DNA of 57,094 nucleotides from Symsagittifera roscoffensis (GCF_963678635.1 NW_026971612.1:1-57094); one strand, 5' to 3'; shown: positions 1 to 10,670, numbered from the stretch's first letter. Made by a program: numbers and translations. The notes: a model not told the origin generated them from the sequence alone.

Positions 1-1190
1 TCATTCAAATTCAGGGCTTTTGTAATATTTGTAAAATTTGTCCCATTTTAGCAACTCCGAACATGGGCATTTGAAGAAACTTTCATCAATCTGAACATTT
101 TTGTGGACATTATATCACAACTTTTTTGCAATAAGTCGAGGCTGAGCAGAAAAAAATGTCATCAATTATGGTCAACAAACAAGTTTCAAGCAGAAATCAA
201 AATTAGGCTTAAATTTTTTCAAGTTTTAGAACCCAGAGTTAAAAGATTTTGTTAGTATTAAGGACAATTTTTAGTCAAAACCAACCCAAATTATTTTAAA
301 TGAAGTAGCTACATTATGAAACCTACGTATAGACAACATCAACTTTTTTGTGTTATAAGAATATTTACATAGATGAGAATGAGGACAAATAATTTTTCAT
401 GGCTTTATTACCCATTATCCCAATTTTCATAGCAATCAGATGCTCTTTTCCAGTTAGCCCTCCTTGATTTTCAAAAAAAATTTAGTTTACAGAAAGCTAC
501 TTTGAAAAATTTATAATGTTCCCAAATGCAATAAAACGTGTAAACGTGATTAATTGATTAATCCCTTGCTTAAAAATTCTGCCAAAAAAATATCAATTTG
601 ATTTGAATTCTGGCCAAAAATTCTTTTCAAATTGTTTAAAAAAGCATGAAATTTCATGAAGAAGCGGGCCTTTTCTACTTCCCCTAAGTTTGATTCAGGA
701 TTTTGTAAACCTAATTGAACTCTGTAATCGAGATGAAAAAACGCATGGTGAGCAAACTAACCATTATGAACACATAAGTTTTTATGGTTTGAACAATCTA
801 TTTCTTCGACATTAAAGACCGGTAAAATTAAATACACTCAATTTAAGTTCAGGGTTTCAAAATAAGCAGGTAACCTTTTCACACCATTTCAGTGTTTTCA
901 TTGAACAATTTTCTAACGATTTTAACAACTGCAGAAAATGGGCATTCGAACAAACTCTCGACAACCTGAACAAAAAATTAATGTATCATAATTTATTGCA
1001 ACTATTAGAAGCTGAACAGAATCAAATTTTATTAAAACAGCCAACAAACAAGTTATAAGCAAAAACCGATACTAGACTTATATAACTCCGAGCGTTTTTA
1101 CTTTAAAGAGATTTTTGTTTAGAAACAACACAAAAAGATACCGATTACTGACTGCGTCATAAAATACATTTATAGTTAGCACGTGCTAAC
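1..1190. other. AT-rich DNA, no recognisable feature
   Basis: AT-rich sequence with many A and T runs and frequent stops in all frames. I see no coding frame, repeat array or terminal repeat here. It may be decayed intergenic or transposon-derived DNA. Confidence 0.6.
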
Positions 1191-1194
1191 ATCC

Positions 1195-1625
1195 TCTGCG
1201 CTCCTCCCCTTAAATACGGTTGCAAGTGTTACGATTGGACGGGTGTACCCGCAGGTTGAAGATCCTACTACGGCGATACGCGCTATGCAGTAGTAACCTT
1301 AGCTAAGTGACCTGACTCGCGCTCAAGGGTAATGCCCTCTCTGACTATTGTTCTCAATCATCCAATTGGTGTTTTCAGTTTTCAAGTGTGACTATGGAGA
1401 ACAAGACCAATTCACTTGTTCATTAAGCGCTGGTACGTACTCACGGAGCCAACGAGCCTGGATGGAATTTGCATAGGATTGCACTAGGGCGTAGCGCTTT
1501 TGATGATTGAAATTTTGCTCGTACTTTAATTGCGGAAAGCTAACTGCGCGCTGTCCTAGTAGAAATTAATTTGGCGTTCTTCGAGATTTGAATCAGAGAG
1601 GAGCAGACGGTTGTTGAGAGACTGC
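1195..1625. other. GC-richer non-coding island, unidentified
   Basis: A block that is visibly richer in G and C than its surroundings, starting with a run like CTCCTCCCCTTAAATACGG and containing TGTTACGATTGG near 1229. It has no open frame of note. The TGTTA start resembles a retroelement LTR terminus and TGG at 1431 could open a primer-binding site, but no partner copy was found in the window, so this remains a guess. It does not read as rRNA or tRNA to me. Confidence 0.3.
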
Positions 1626-1733
1626 TCAACTACACGAAATGTGGTTAGGGGGATTTCCTCGGTGATTTTTTGTGCTTCGAGAATGTCGAAGGAAGCTTTT
1701 TTTACGCTCCGGAAAAGCCTTTCCCATGCACCT

Positions 1734-3070
1734 TATGGTTGTTTTTTGCCTTTCTCTAGAAAACGAGCGGTTTTTGATAACATATGGATGTCCATGGCTG
1801 CAGTCTAAGCTAATTCCATCAAAATTTTCTCTACAGATGTTTAGCGGAATGCTCAATCTCGCAAGTTTTGAATAATGTTGTAGTTACTAAACTTATTTGG
1901 CGTTTAAGTCTATCTGTAGTGTAGTTTCTCTGAGTATGTGATTACCTGGGTGAATGGCGTTTATGTTAAATTTTTTTCTGATGGTTTGCTTAATTTAACT
2001 CTTTTAGAACTGTTAGATTTTGTTCTTTGACTGTTTTCCTATGGATGATTCTTACCTTACGTTAAGTAGGGGTCACTTCACTGAGTGGTCCGGCTGGATA
2101 GAACGAGACAGTGAATCAATACTTGCTAACTTTTAGAAGTTGTTTTTGGCTGTGGTTGTAGGTTCTAATTGAAAGTTACGTTAAGTAAGAGGTCACTGAG
2201 TGGTCCGGCTGCTTTTATTGAGACAGTAAATCAGTACTTGCGAACTGTTAGGTTTCGATCTTTGATTGTTTTCTTATGGATGATTCATACACTACGTTAA
2301 GTAAGGGATCACTGAGTGGTCCGGCTGGTTTTATTGAGACAGTGAATCGGTACTTGCGAACTGTTAGATTTCGTTCTTTGATTGTTTTCTTATGGATGGT
2401 TCATACACTACGTTAAGTAAGGGATCACTGAGTGGTCCGGTTGGTTTTATTGAGACATTGAATCGGTACTTGCGAACTGTTAGATTTCGTTCTTTGATTG
2501 TTTTCTTATGGATGATTCATACACAACGTTAAGTAAGGGATCACTGAGTGGTCCGGTTGGTTGCATTGCGAGAGTAAGTCGGTACTTGCGAACTGTTAGA
2601 TGTTGTTCTTTGCCTGTTGCTGTAGGTCCTAATTAAAATATACGTTAAGTAAGGGGTCACTGAATGGTCCGGCTGGTTAAATTGAGACAGTGAATCTTAA
2701 TTGCGAACTGTTAGATGCTGATATATGGCTGTGGCTGCAGGTTCTAAGTGAAAGTTACGTTAATATGGCGTCACTGAGAGGTTCGGCTGGTTACATTGAA
2801 ACAGCAAACCGTTACTTGCGACCTGTCAGATGCTGCTATTTGGCTGTAGATTCTAGTTCAAAATTATATTGAGTAGGATGTCACTGATTGATCCGGCTGG
2901 TTACAATGAGACAAGTTTTACTTAAAAGTTACGAAAAGTATGGGCTGATTGAGTGGTCCGGCTAGTTACATTGAGACAGTGATTTAGTACTTGCGAATTG
3001 TTAGATGTTGTTCTTTGACTGTGACTGTAGGTCTTACTAAAAGTTACGTTAAGTAAGGAGTTATTCAGCC
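1734..3070. repeat. Segmental repeat copy 1 with ~116-bp satellite array
   Basis: From about 2058 to 3070 a unit is repeated some nine times. Each unit contains ACGTTAAGTAAGGG, then TCACTGAGTGGTCCGGCTGG, then GAGACAGTGAATCGGTACTTGCGAACTGTTAG (given here in pieces by position). Starts of the CGTTAAGT motif at 2179, 2295, 2411, 2527 and 2643 are exactly 116 bp apart; outer units drift to 105-120 bp. The left flank (1734-2050) recurs almost unchanged at 3527-3840, so array and flank were duplicated together. The short reading frames across it are not conserved from unit to unit and are unlikely to be genes. Confidence 0.85.
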
Positions 3071-3079
3071 GTTTGTCTG

Positions 3080-3360
3080 TTTACATTGAGCAAACGATGA
3101 GCCATGATGGTTACTCGAAGCAAGCGATGAGCCATGATGTTTCTCGTAAAAAAAATCAAGAGCCTACAAAAGCTCAAAGCAAGCGACGAGTTATGATAAA
3201 GCTCGAGAAAAGCCAAGAATCAAAAAAGACCCGAATCGAAATGTTGATCTATCATAATTTTTGAGACAAACAGCTGACACAGAGAGGCTTCAAGCAAGAG
3301 ATGCACTAGACCAAGCTCGGAAGATGCCAAGAACCCAGAAAAACTGGAAGAAAACCGTGA
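3080..3360. repeat. Short degenerate repeat spacer between the two satellite blocks
   Basis: A segment present only between the two duplicated satellite blocks. It has degenerate internal copies of AGCAAGCGATGAGCCATGATG (about 3090-3140, then AAGCGACGAGTTATGAT near 3180). A 63-codon frame crosses it but has no recognisable protein features. Confidence 0.4.
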
Positions 3361-3526
3361 ACTACATATTGTTTGGCAAATCAAAGAGTGAAATAAGCCC
3401 TGAGGGACATTTGTTGTGGTGATTTTGAATTGTTTGTAAGTTTTGTATGATTTCAGTTATAATTTCTCTGGTGAAAATAACTTGAAATAACTTTAATCTT
3501 GTTTCTTTATCTAGTTTGATTATTAT

Positions 3527-4660
3527 GGTTGTTTTTTGTCGTTCTCTAGAAAACGAGCGGTTTTTGATAACATATGGATGTCCATGGCTGCTCTCTAAGC
3601 TAATTCCATCAAAATTTTCTCTACAGATGTTTAGCGGAATGCTCAATCTCGCAAGTTTCGAATAATGTTGTAGTTACTAAACTTATTTGGCGTTTAAGTC
3701 TATCTGTAGTGTAGTTTCTCTGAGTATGTGATTACGTGGGTGATTGGGGTTTATATTAATTTTTTTTCTGATGGTTTGCTTAATTTAACTCTTTTAGAAC
3801 TGTTAGATTTTGTTCTTTGACTGTTTTCCTATGGATGATTCTTACCTTACGTTAAGTAGGGGTTCACTGCACTGAGTGGTCCGGCTGGATAGAACGAGAC
3901 AGTGAATCAATACTTGCTAACTTTTAGAAGTTGTTTTTGGCTGTGGTTGTAGGTTCTAATTGAAAGTTACGTTAAGTAAGGGGTCACTGAGTGGTCCGGC
4001 TGGTTTTATTGAGACAGTAAATCGGTACTTGCAAACTGTTAGATTTCGATCTTTGATTGTTTTCTTATGGATGATTCATACACTACGTTAAATAAGGGAT
4101 CACTGAGTGGTCCGGTTGGTTGCATTGCGAGAGTAAGTCGGTATTGCGAACTTTTAGAAGTTGTTTTTGCCTATTGCTGTAGATCCTAATTAAAAGATAC
4201 GTTAAGTAAAGGGTCACTGATTGGTCCGGCTGGTTAAATTGAGACAGTGAATATTTATTGCGAACTGTTAGATGCTGATATATGGCTGTGGCTGTAGGTT
4301 CTAAGTGAAACTTACGTTAATATGGCGTCACTGAGAGGTTCGGCTGGTTACATTGAAACAGCGAACCGTTACTTGCGACCTGTTAGATGCTGTTATTCGA
4401 CTGTAGATTCTAATTCAAAGTTATATTGAGTAAGATGTCACTGATTGATCCGGCTGGTTACAATGAGACAGGTTTTACTTAAAAGTTACGAAAAGTATGG
4501 GTTGATTGAGTGGTCCGGCTGGTTACATTGAGACAGTGATTTAGTACTTGCGAATTGTTAGATGTTGTTCTTTGACTGTGACTGTAGGTTCTTACTAAAA
4601 GTTACGTTAAGTAAGGGGTCACTTAGCCGTTTGTCTGGTTACATTGAGCGAGTTGTTTGA
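3527..4660. repeat. Segmental repeat copy 2 with ~116-bp satellite array
   Basis: Second copy of the 1734-3070 block. The flank beginning GTTGTTTTTTG and containing TGGATGTCCATGGCTG is nearly identical to the first. The array (about 3848-4640) has fewer units than copy 1, so units were gained or lost after duplication by unequal exchange or slippage. The corresponding terminal units of both arrays (the GTTAATATGGCGTCACTGAG variant and the ATTGAGTA(A/G)GATGTCACTGA variant) keep the same order, which shows the block was duplicated as a whole. Confidence 0.85.
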
Positions 4661-4679
4661 CTAACACCATGGATCAATG

Positions 4680-5890
4680 GGCACTGTTTTTTGAAACAAA
4701 ATTGGGGTCGTATTTCAAATTGAGTTTTTTCGTATTCAATAATTTTTTTACTAGTCCTGCTCCGAACCTTTTATATAGTCAGTTTTAGAATCGTAATTCT
4801 GTAATGTTTCTTTTGTTTTTGTTGAGTCTTGTTTTCTATTTTTCAAAAAAATGTATTTTTATTTTCGTCTTGTTTCAGATATTTTCCTAGCTTTCTTAAA
4901 AAAATAAATCGGTTCTCTGACTCAAAAAATGTGCGATGCTATCTTGTTTGTTTAGTGTTATTGTTAACTGTGGATAGTGTAATCATTACAATTCCTGTCA
5001 AATATTTGTAATCGTGTGTAGTGAGAAGGTTTTGCATACCAGTGTTTTTTTATCAATCAGCTGATTGTTGAGTTCTTTCGTTTCGTACTCTTCTTATTTA
5101 GTTATTTTTTTAATTTTAGTTTTTTTTTGTAAGTATCAAACTTTTTCAAAAAATATTTGAGCGAAGTTTTTCAATCGTTTTTTTCCTGCTGGTAAATCGT
5201 TTTTAATGGAAAATTTTTTCTGTACTGGGCCATATAGGTTGACTTAATCTAGTGCTGATCTTTTTCTTACCATGTTAGAGGTAATGTTGTAAATATAGAG
5301 TCGGGTCCTTTACAGAAATCAAAAACGCAGTAAGCGCAATTAAATAAACTTCTACTGATAGTTTAAGGTCCGTTCTTGTAGAAACTGTTAACGTGATTGA
5401 TTTTTTCCCCTTTAAGCAGAGGTTCATCACAATTTGTAATGAGCCTTGAGTTGTAGGTAGAGGATTTTTATGTTGTTAACTAATTTAATGCTTATAAGAA
5501 TAGTGTGGTGAAAATCATTATTTCTAAAAGCTTCTGTTTGAAATTGGTATTTTGGTATCAAAAAAATATGATGTTCAATACTTTCAGATTTTGAAATTAT
5601 TGATTCTTGAGCATATCGGATTTCGACTACTTGCATAAAATTTTGTAATTGTTCTTTCGTTATTATTCCGTTCTTGATCGTTTTTTATCTTGCTAAGTTT
5701 CTGGTATGGTTGAAAAAGTAATTTGTCCACATATGAAATATTTTGAGCTTCTTTATTTTTTGGATGATTTTTCTGTGAATTTTTCAATTTGTTTGTGGTG
5801 AAAGCGAAAGTTTTGTTGATATTTCGATATCGTTGATTTCGTTTTGAATTTTTTGAAACCTGGGAAATCCCATTTTGGTTACTTGTTTTA
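4680..5890. other. AT-rich DNA, no recognisable feature
   Basis: T-rich on the plus strand, with frames of up to about 69 codons that show no motif, signal peptide or composition typical of a gene. I see nothing supportable. Confidence 0.5.
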
Positions 5891-5898
5891 CTTGAGGC

Positions 5899-5976
5899 TT
5901 TAAGTTTTCTTAAGATTGATTATGACTTGAAGGTATTAATAACTTCAAGTCATAATCAATCTTAAGAAAACTTAAA
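5899..5976. repeat. Perfect 34-bp inverted repeat (hairpin) with 10-nt loop
   Basis: The left arm is 5899-5932 and the right arm 5943-5976. Reading through every position, the right arm is the exact reverse complement of the left (34 of 34), with loop GTATTAATAA at 5933-5942. Transcribed from either strand this would fold into a long perfect stem. It could be a recent inverted duplication, a small foldback element or a microRNA/siRNA-type precursor; the sequence alone does not decide. Confidence 0.9.
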
Positions 5977-5989
5977 ATAATTGTAGTGT

Positions 5990-6676
5990 TGCATACTTTT
6001 GTGTAAGGCAATCTCTATTGGTAATTTTTGTTTCACTTGTAATGAACAACAACTTGAACAACTTACTCCGTATGAATCCCTGCATTTGTCATAACTGTAA
6101 TCAGTTTTGATTTTTGATTCTTTATGTTTGGGAGTTTTTTTCACAATCAAACTACAGAGTAGAAAAACTTTTATAGTGATAAATGCTATAAATTGCATTA
6201 CGTAATAATTATTGTAATAATTTTTATTGTAATAAATATTGCTGTAGATTGCATTACCAGGCCAAACTGTTCTCTTTGTGAATTGTAAACGGATTCCACA
6301 TCAAGGACGCTCCCTTTTGTTCTTTTTTTGTTTTTTCATTTCCTTTGATCATTCCGACAAAATCCTAACATCTATAAAGACTTGTTTGTTTGTTAAAAAG
6401 TTTTGACTCGTTATCAGTTATTTTTTTTTGGTATTAGTCCTAAAATCACTGTTGTTTCTCTGTTTTTATTATAGGTTTAATTTTGTTAAATGTACAGCTG
6501 GTTTCGTTGTTTCTTTGTCAGAATGTAGTTGAAGAAAGTCTGATTCTAGAGTCGTTTTTTTTTAAATCTAAATTTGTTGCTATGTGTGTGTTTGATTGTG
6601 ATGATTGTGAGGTACTTTTAAGAATTGTGATTTTCTAAATTCATGATAGCGCTAACTTGCTTCATTTTTTTCTTTA
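5990..6676. other. AT-rich DNA with an old fragment of the C-module right edge
   Basis: Mostly featureless. At about 6295-6395 the run GGACGCTC...TTTCATTTCCTTTGATCATTCCGACA...AGACTTG matches the right part of the module repeated at 10865-10955, 14628-14720, 17095-17185 and 19615-19705, with substitutions and small indels. It is an older, diverged copy of that repeat. Confidence 0.55.
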
Positions 6677-6800
6677 ATTGTTTTCCTACGGACGATTTTT
6701 ACATAACGTTAAGTAAAGGGTCACCAAGTGGTCCGTTGGTTTATTGAGACAATGAATCGGTACTTGCCAAGATTGTGGCTGTAGATTCTAATTTCTGACT
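6677..6800. repeat. Orphan unit of the ~116-bp satellite
   Basis: A single diverged unit: TTGTTTTCCTACGGACGAT, ACGTTAAGTAAAGGGTCACC, AAGTGGTCCGTTGGTTTATT, GAGACAATGAATCGGTACTT occur in the same order and spacing as in the arrays at 2.06-3.07 and 3.85-4.64 kb. It lies 2 kb outside them, so either a longer array was broken up or a unit was dispersed. Confidence 0.75.
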
Positions 6801-6847
6801 AAAAATTTACTTAAGGTAAGTGATTTAAATTCAAAGAATAGGAGAAT

Positions 6848-7383
6848 ACCCGGATTGATCTTTGCAGAGAAAATCAATAATCTTGCTGTACTGTTGCAGT
6901 GAAAAAAAGTACAGTACCGCGCCAGCGTCAATTCATCTCTGATCAGAGATAAATCAGCGATAAAAACAGACTGTTACAGATAAAAATCGGCACTGTAACA
7001 GCACTGTTATACAGAGATGAATCGGCACTGTAACAACACGGTTACTGAGATAAATAAGCAGTGTAACAGCTCTGAAAGTTGCAAAAGAGCATTGAAAAAA
7101 CAAAAAAAAAGTTCTGAAAAATCTCAAAAACAGCGCTTTTTCTATTTTGAAGCCACGTAACAAACTTTAAAATCAATTCGAAAACTTGGAAAAAAAACAC
7201 AGTATTGTTCCAGGACAAAAACAGTGAAATAAAGACAATAGTTTTGTAGCAGTACTCTTCTAGTACTGCAATAGTACTATTTTTTCTTGTTTCACTGGGT
7301 TTTACCTGGAAAAGTATTGAAAAATATATACCACTTTTTTACTCTGAAACAGTACTGGTTACTACTGGCAGACCAATCCGGGT
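6848..7383. mobile_element. Non-autonomous TIR element (TACCCGGATTG ends)
   Basis: The left end reads TACCCGGATTGATC and the right end GACCAATCCGGGTA, an imperfect terminal inverted repeat of about 14 bp. GAGAA borders both sides (left ...GGAGAA, right GAGAATC), fitting a 5-bp target duplication. The interior has no coding capacity but holds several copies of CACTGTAACAG / CTGTTACAG-type words between 6960 and 7070. Superfamily is not assigned. Only its right part (from 7221) is copied at 10971-11133, because the large duplication starts inside it. Confidence 0.65.
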
Positions 7384-7828
7384 AGAGAATCAACCAGGCT
7401 CATAGATTGTTCACAGATTCAAACCACATAGTTTGGTAGTCAATATTATTTTTATTATTGTTTTATAATTGGGTTTTATCATGAGTCAATTGAGAGCTGA
7501 GGGAAAAGTGAATTTGTCTCACTTGAGTTGTCAGAGACTGCTTAAGTTTCATGAATTAGTCCTGGCTATTGTTGATTTTGTTAAATTGAATCCTATGATT
7601 CCTCATTATTGAACATTCTTCTGTCGGATATGACGAAACGTTGAAATTGAAACCTATAAATCAAATAATTAACCTGAATTATTCTTACTTTTTCAGTTTT
7701 TTTTTCAGAGAATTACTGATTCCATGGCTACTGATTAATCTTTTTTCTACGTCTCAGTAAATTTCAAAAGTACCCATAACTATTACTGTGTGAGATCAGT
7801 TTTTCCTTCCACCTATTTGACTGCAAAC

Positions 7829-7940
7829 AATCAGGTTTATAATAACAATCATAATAATCATAATCATAATAATCATAATAGTCATAATAATCATAATTAT
7901 ATTAATAATCATAATCATAATAATCATAATAAAAATGAGG
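7829..7940. repeat. AAT/CAT microsatellite (copy A)
   Basis: An imperfect (AATCAT)n/(AAT)n tract. It produces an Asn/His-rich frame on plus and an Ile/Met-rich frame on minus, which are composition artefacts and not genes. Confidence 0.9.
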
Positions 7941-8039
7941 AAAAAAATCCACAAATTATGCGATGTACACTCTGTTTTGAAGATCAAACTATGACAGTTT
8001 GATAGATTTAAACTCATGCTGTTATCACAGCACTATTTA

Positions 8040-8640
8040 CTGAGATGATTCATGTCTGTTTGTAGATCTTTTCAATTTATTGATAACAGCTTGTAGTCAT
8101 CCGCACAGCCAAAGCAAATGGTTTCAAGTCACTCGGTAGATCATTTATGAAGCTTAAAAAAATAAAGGGCCCATTATAGAACCTCGTGGAACTCCGCTTG
8201 TAACATCAAGCCAAATACTGAGCTGATTTTTGATTCGAACTTTCTGCTTGCGATTCTGCAGACAGCCTTTAAGTAACTATCAGGTTACCACCAATCCCAA
8301 AAGATGATAATTTAGTGACCAGAAAACTATGTTCGACCTTGTCAAAAGCTGTCTCAAAATCAGTGTATACCGCAAAGATAGGGCTTTCCTCATTTTCTTC
8401 TAAGAGGCCTTAGACTTCATCTAGATATTTCAACAATTGAACTGTTGTCAATCTATTTGGTCGAAAACCAAACTGGCTTTCGTGTAGCTGTTTGAAAATA
8501 TGAGTTGACATTTTATCGAAAAAGAATCTTTCGAGTAATTTGGAGACTGAGAAGAGTAGACCTACTGGCCGATAACTAATTACCGATTGCTTTTCACCGT
8601 TCTTGTAAATTGGTCATATCCCGCTACGTTTCCACATGGT
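8040..8640 (-). pseudogene. Degenerate non-LTR (LINE) reverse transcriptase fragment, copy A
   Basis: Translating the minus strand gives recognisable non-LTR RT blocks in order: PVGLLFSVSKLLERF, ESQFGFRPNRLTTVQLL, then after one stop YTDFETAFDKVEHSF (the DFxxAFD block with the first catalytic Asp), SSFGIGG, SGVPRGSIMGPLFF, and finally in a shifted frame GCADDYKLL (the xADD catalytic motif). At least two stops and two frameshifts break it, and no endonuclease domain or 3' tail is visible. Known family role: target-primed reverse transcription of a LINE element. Which clade is not resolved. The same remnant is repeated at 11790-12400. Confidence 0.85.
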
Positions 8641-8750
8641 AGTATAAGTTGATTTGTTTGCAATTGTATCGAAGAGAAGGTGTAAAGATTTCTCGAGTCC
8701 GTTTGGCAGTTTGTTTATTATATGGTTTCCAAGTTAATTGGGCTCCAGAG

Positions 8751-9274
8751 CTATTTTATTCCGAGTTTCGATACGAAACTAACGAAATATTTGTGTTCGG
8801 GTTGGGTTTGTTTTTTCTTCAGACAAATTTCGACTTTTTAACTAGCCATTTTTGACGGAATTGTCTAAAAATCATTCGAAAAGTATTGTTGTCCTGAGCT
8901 TAAGTTTGCAACGATACACTGAAACCCGTGATCAATTCTCGTAAAGGTATGGGGGTTTAAAGATTGTCAGTTTGGCCAATTTGGGACAATTAACATGCGA
9001 TAAATTTCGCGCTTTTAACGGGTGAGCGAGATTTAATCCGTCTTAGAAATCGTTCCAAATTGGTTCAGGGAAGTTTATATGCCGTTATTGATTTGGTAAT
9101 AGGAGCAAAATCTATCACTTAGTACTTATGACGTGTGGTGGCATGATTTAAAAAAATTCAAGTTTTAGAATTTTTTTTATTACATTTAATTTTTTTATGT
9201 TATTACTGCTCCATAGACCTTAAAAGACATACAGAATATTCAGGGCTCGCCCTGATACGAGTAGTTTTGTTGTT
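8751..9274 (+). repeat. Family R dispersed repeat, tandem unit A1
   Basis: Begins TTATTCCGAGTTTCGATACG, has a core with AATTAAC..GCGATAA and GCGCTTTTAACG, and ends TTCAGGGCTCGCCCTGATAC followed by GAGTAGT. Its end runs straight into the start of the next unit at 9275. Compared with the copy at 35270-35813 it is full length. No protein is encoded. Confidence 0.8.
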
Positions 9275-9662
9275 CCGACTTTCGATGCGAAAGAAACGGA
9301 ATATTTGTTCTCGGGTGGGGTTTTTTTTCTTGAGACAAATTTCGACTTTTTAACTAGCATTTTTTGACTGATTTTTTTAAATATCATTCAAAAGGTATTT
9401 TGTCCTCAGCTTAAAATTGAAAAGATATTTCACCTGTGATCTTCTTTCGTAAAGTTATGAGGGTTTAAAGATTGCTGTTTTGGCCATTTCGACCAATTTG
9501 GGACAATTAACGCGCGATATAATTCGCGCTACAAACGCGTAAGCGAAGATTTAATCCGTTTTATAAATCGTTCCAAATTCATTGAACGAAACTTATTTGC
9601 AATAATTGATTTGTTACAATTAACCAAACCTATCTTTTTGTACTTTATATGGCCTGTGGGGG
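9275..9662 (+). repeat. Family R dispersed repeat, tandem unit A2 (3'-truncated)
   Basis: Starts TTGTTGTTCCGACTTTCGAT directly after unit A1, head to tail. It keeps the GCGCGATATAATTCGCGC core but stops at TATATGGCCTGTGGGGGA, where the C-rich module begins; the terminal hairpin is missing. Confidence 0.8.
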
Positions 9663-10245
9663 AATAGAGATGTTTCAACTGCTGCGACCTGAATTCTTAA
9701 TTTGAAATTTTTTCATGGCCCATGTTTTTCCAGATATACGTCACCACTTTGATCAATTAATAAAAATATTCATATCTTTTTATCACTTTCTCATTACGAC
9801 CCGCATTTAAAAAAAGTGAGATTAAACCGATTATAATGGGTTTTCGTGGTCTATAAAGTTGTAAATATAATCGATTCCCATGTCACGTTCAGACAACATA
9901 ATTGGACTAAACAAAAAATGCATTATTTTTTCATTTGGAATCCATTATAATGAATTTTATAACAAGTATGAAATCACACTAAAATGGATTTTTTTTCCAC
10001 TTTATTTTTGTGTCACGAGTTATAATGGATTTTATAACAAGTATGAAATCACACTAAAATGGATTTTTTTCCACTTTATTTTTGTGTCAAGAAATTCTTC
10101 ATTTACGGAGTTATGCGGAAACTTTGCCGAGCGATTGTACGGCGTAACCGATTTCTAAACCTAAACTCAATTTGAAAAAAAATTCCATTAAGTTCTCAAC
10201 CCCCTAACGTTTGCTTTTTTGGCTCCCCTTCAATCCCCCTAACGA

Positions 10246-10440
10246 TTGCCCATTTGCTCCCCTCCCCCCACGCAACCCCCCACCTATACACCCCCACCTA
10301 AACACCCCCCACATGAAACCACCACACCTCCTCCACCTGAACCCACCCCATCCCCACCTGAACCCAACCCCCCCCCCCCCCCCACCCCCCGCCCAAAAAA
10401 AAACAAAAAAAAACAAACTGAACCCACAACCCCCCCACGC
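10246..10440. repeat. C-rich tract (G-quadruplex/i-motif candidate), copy 1
   Basis: About 190 bp with many C runs of 3 to 14 separated by short A/T-containing spacers such as ACCTATACA and ACCTAAACA. On the minus strand these are many G runs of three or more, enough for several G-quadruplex combinations. Homologous tracts: 14008-14205, 16499-16675, 19008-19195, 20693-20872. They differ in homopolymer length, and the fourth has a (CA)n expansion. Confidence 0.85.
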
Positions 10441-10670
10441 CTGATCAACCCGCCAAATTTACCCACCCTAAATAATTTAATAATAATTTGATAAAATTGT
10501 TGAAAGAAACAAAATTCAGTTCTTGAGTAACATAAAAAGTAACAAAAATATCAAAATTAGGCAGGAAAAAATTAAATTGAACAACAAGTAACCAACGTAA
10601 CCAACTTTAGTTTAAAACCTAGAAAAGACTTTATGTGTTTTGAAATTCGTTATCTCAGTAAAGTGAAAAA

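Noticed and set aside
1195-1625. Possible rRNA/tRNA gene or LTR
   Set aside because: No tRNA cloverleaf or conserved rRNA stretch recognised, and no second copy to support an LTR; kept only as an unidentified GC-richer island.
2058-4640. Tandem 116-bp units considered as a CRISPR-like array
   Set aside because: Whole units are repeated without conserved-repeat/unique-spacer alternation, no cas genes, and the context is metazoan.
7790-8017. Asn/His-rich plus-strand frame and Ile/Met-rich minus-strand frame, repeated at 11474-11767
   Set aside because: Pure products of an AAT/CAT microsatellite; no conserved flanking coding sequence.
10204-10491. Pro-rich (plus) and Gly-rich (minus) frames across the C-rich tracts, also at 13951-14178, 16451-16703, 18994-19240 and 20646-20916
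   Set aside because: They come from poly-C/poly-G runs, occur in several frames at once and change frame between copies with run length.
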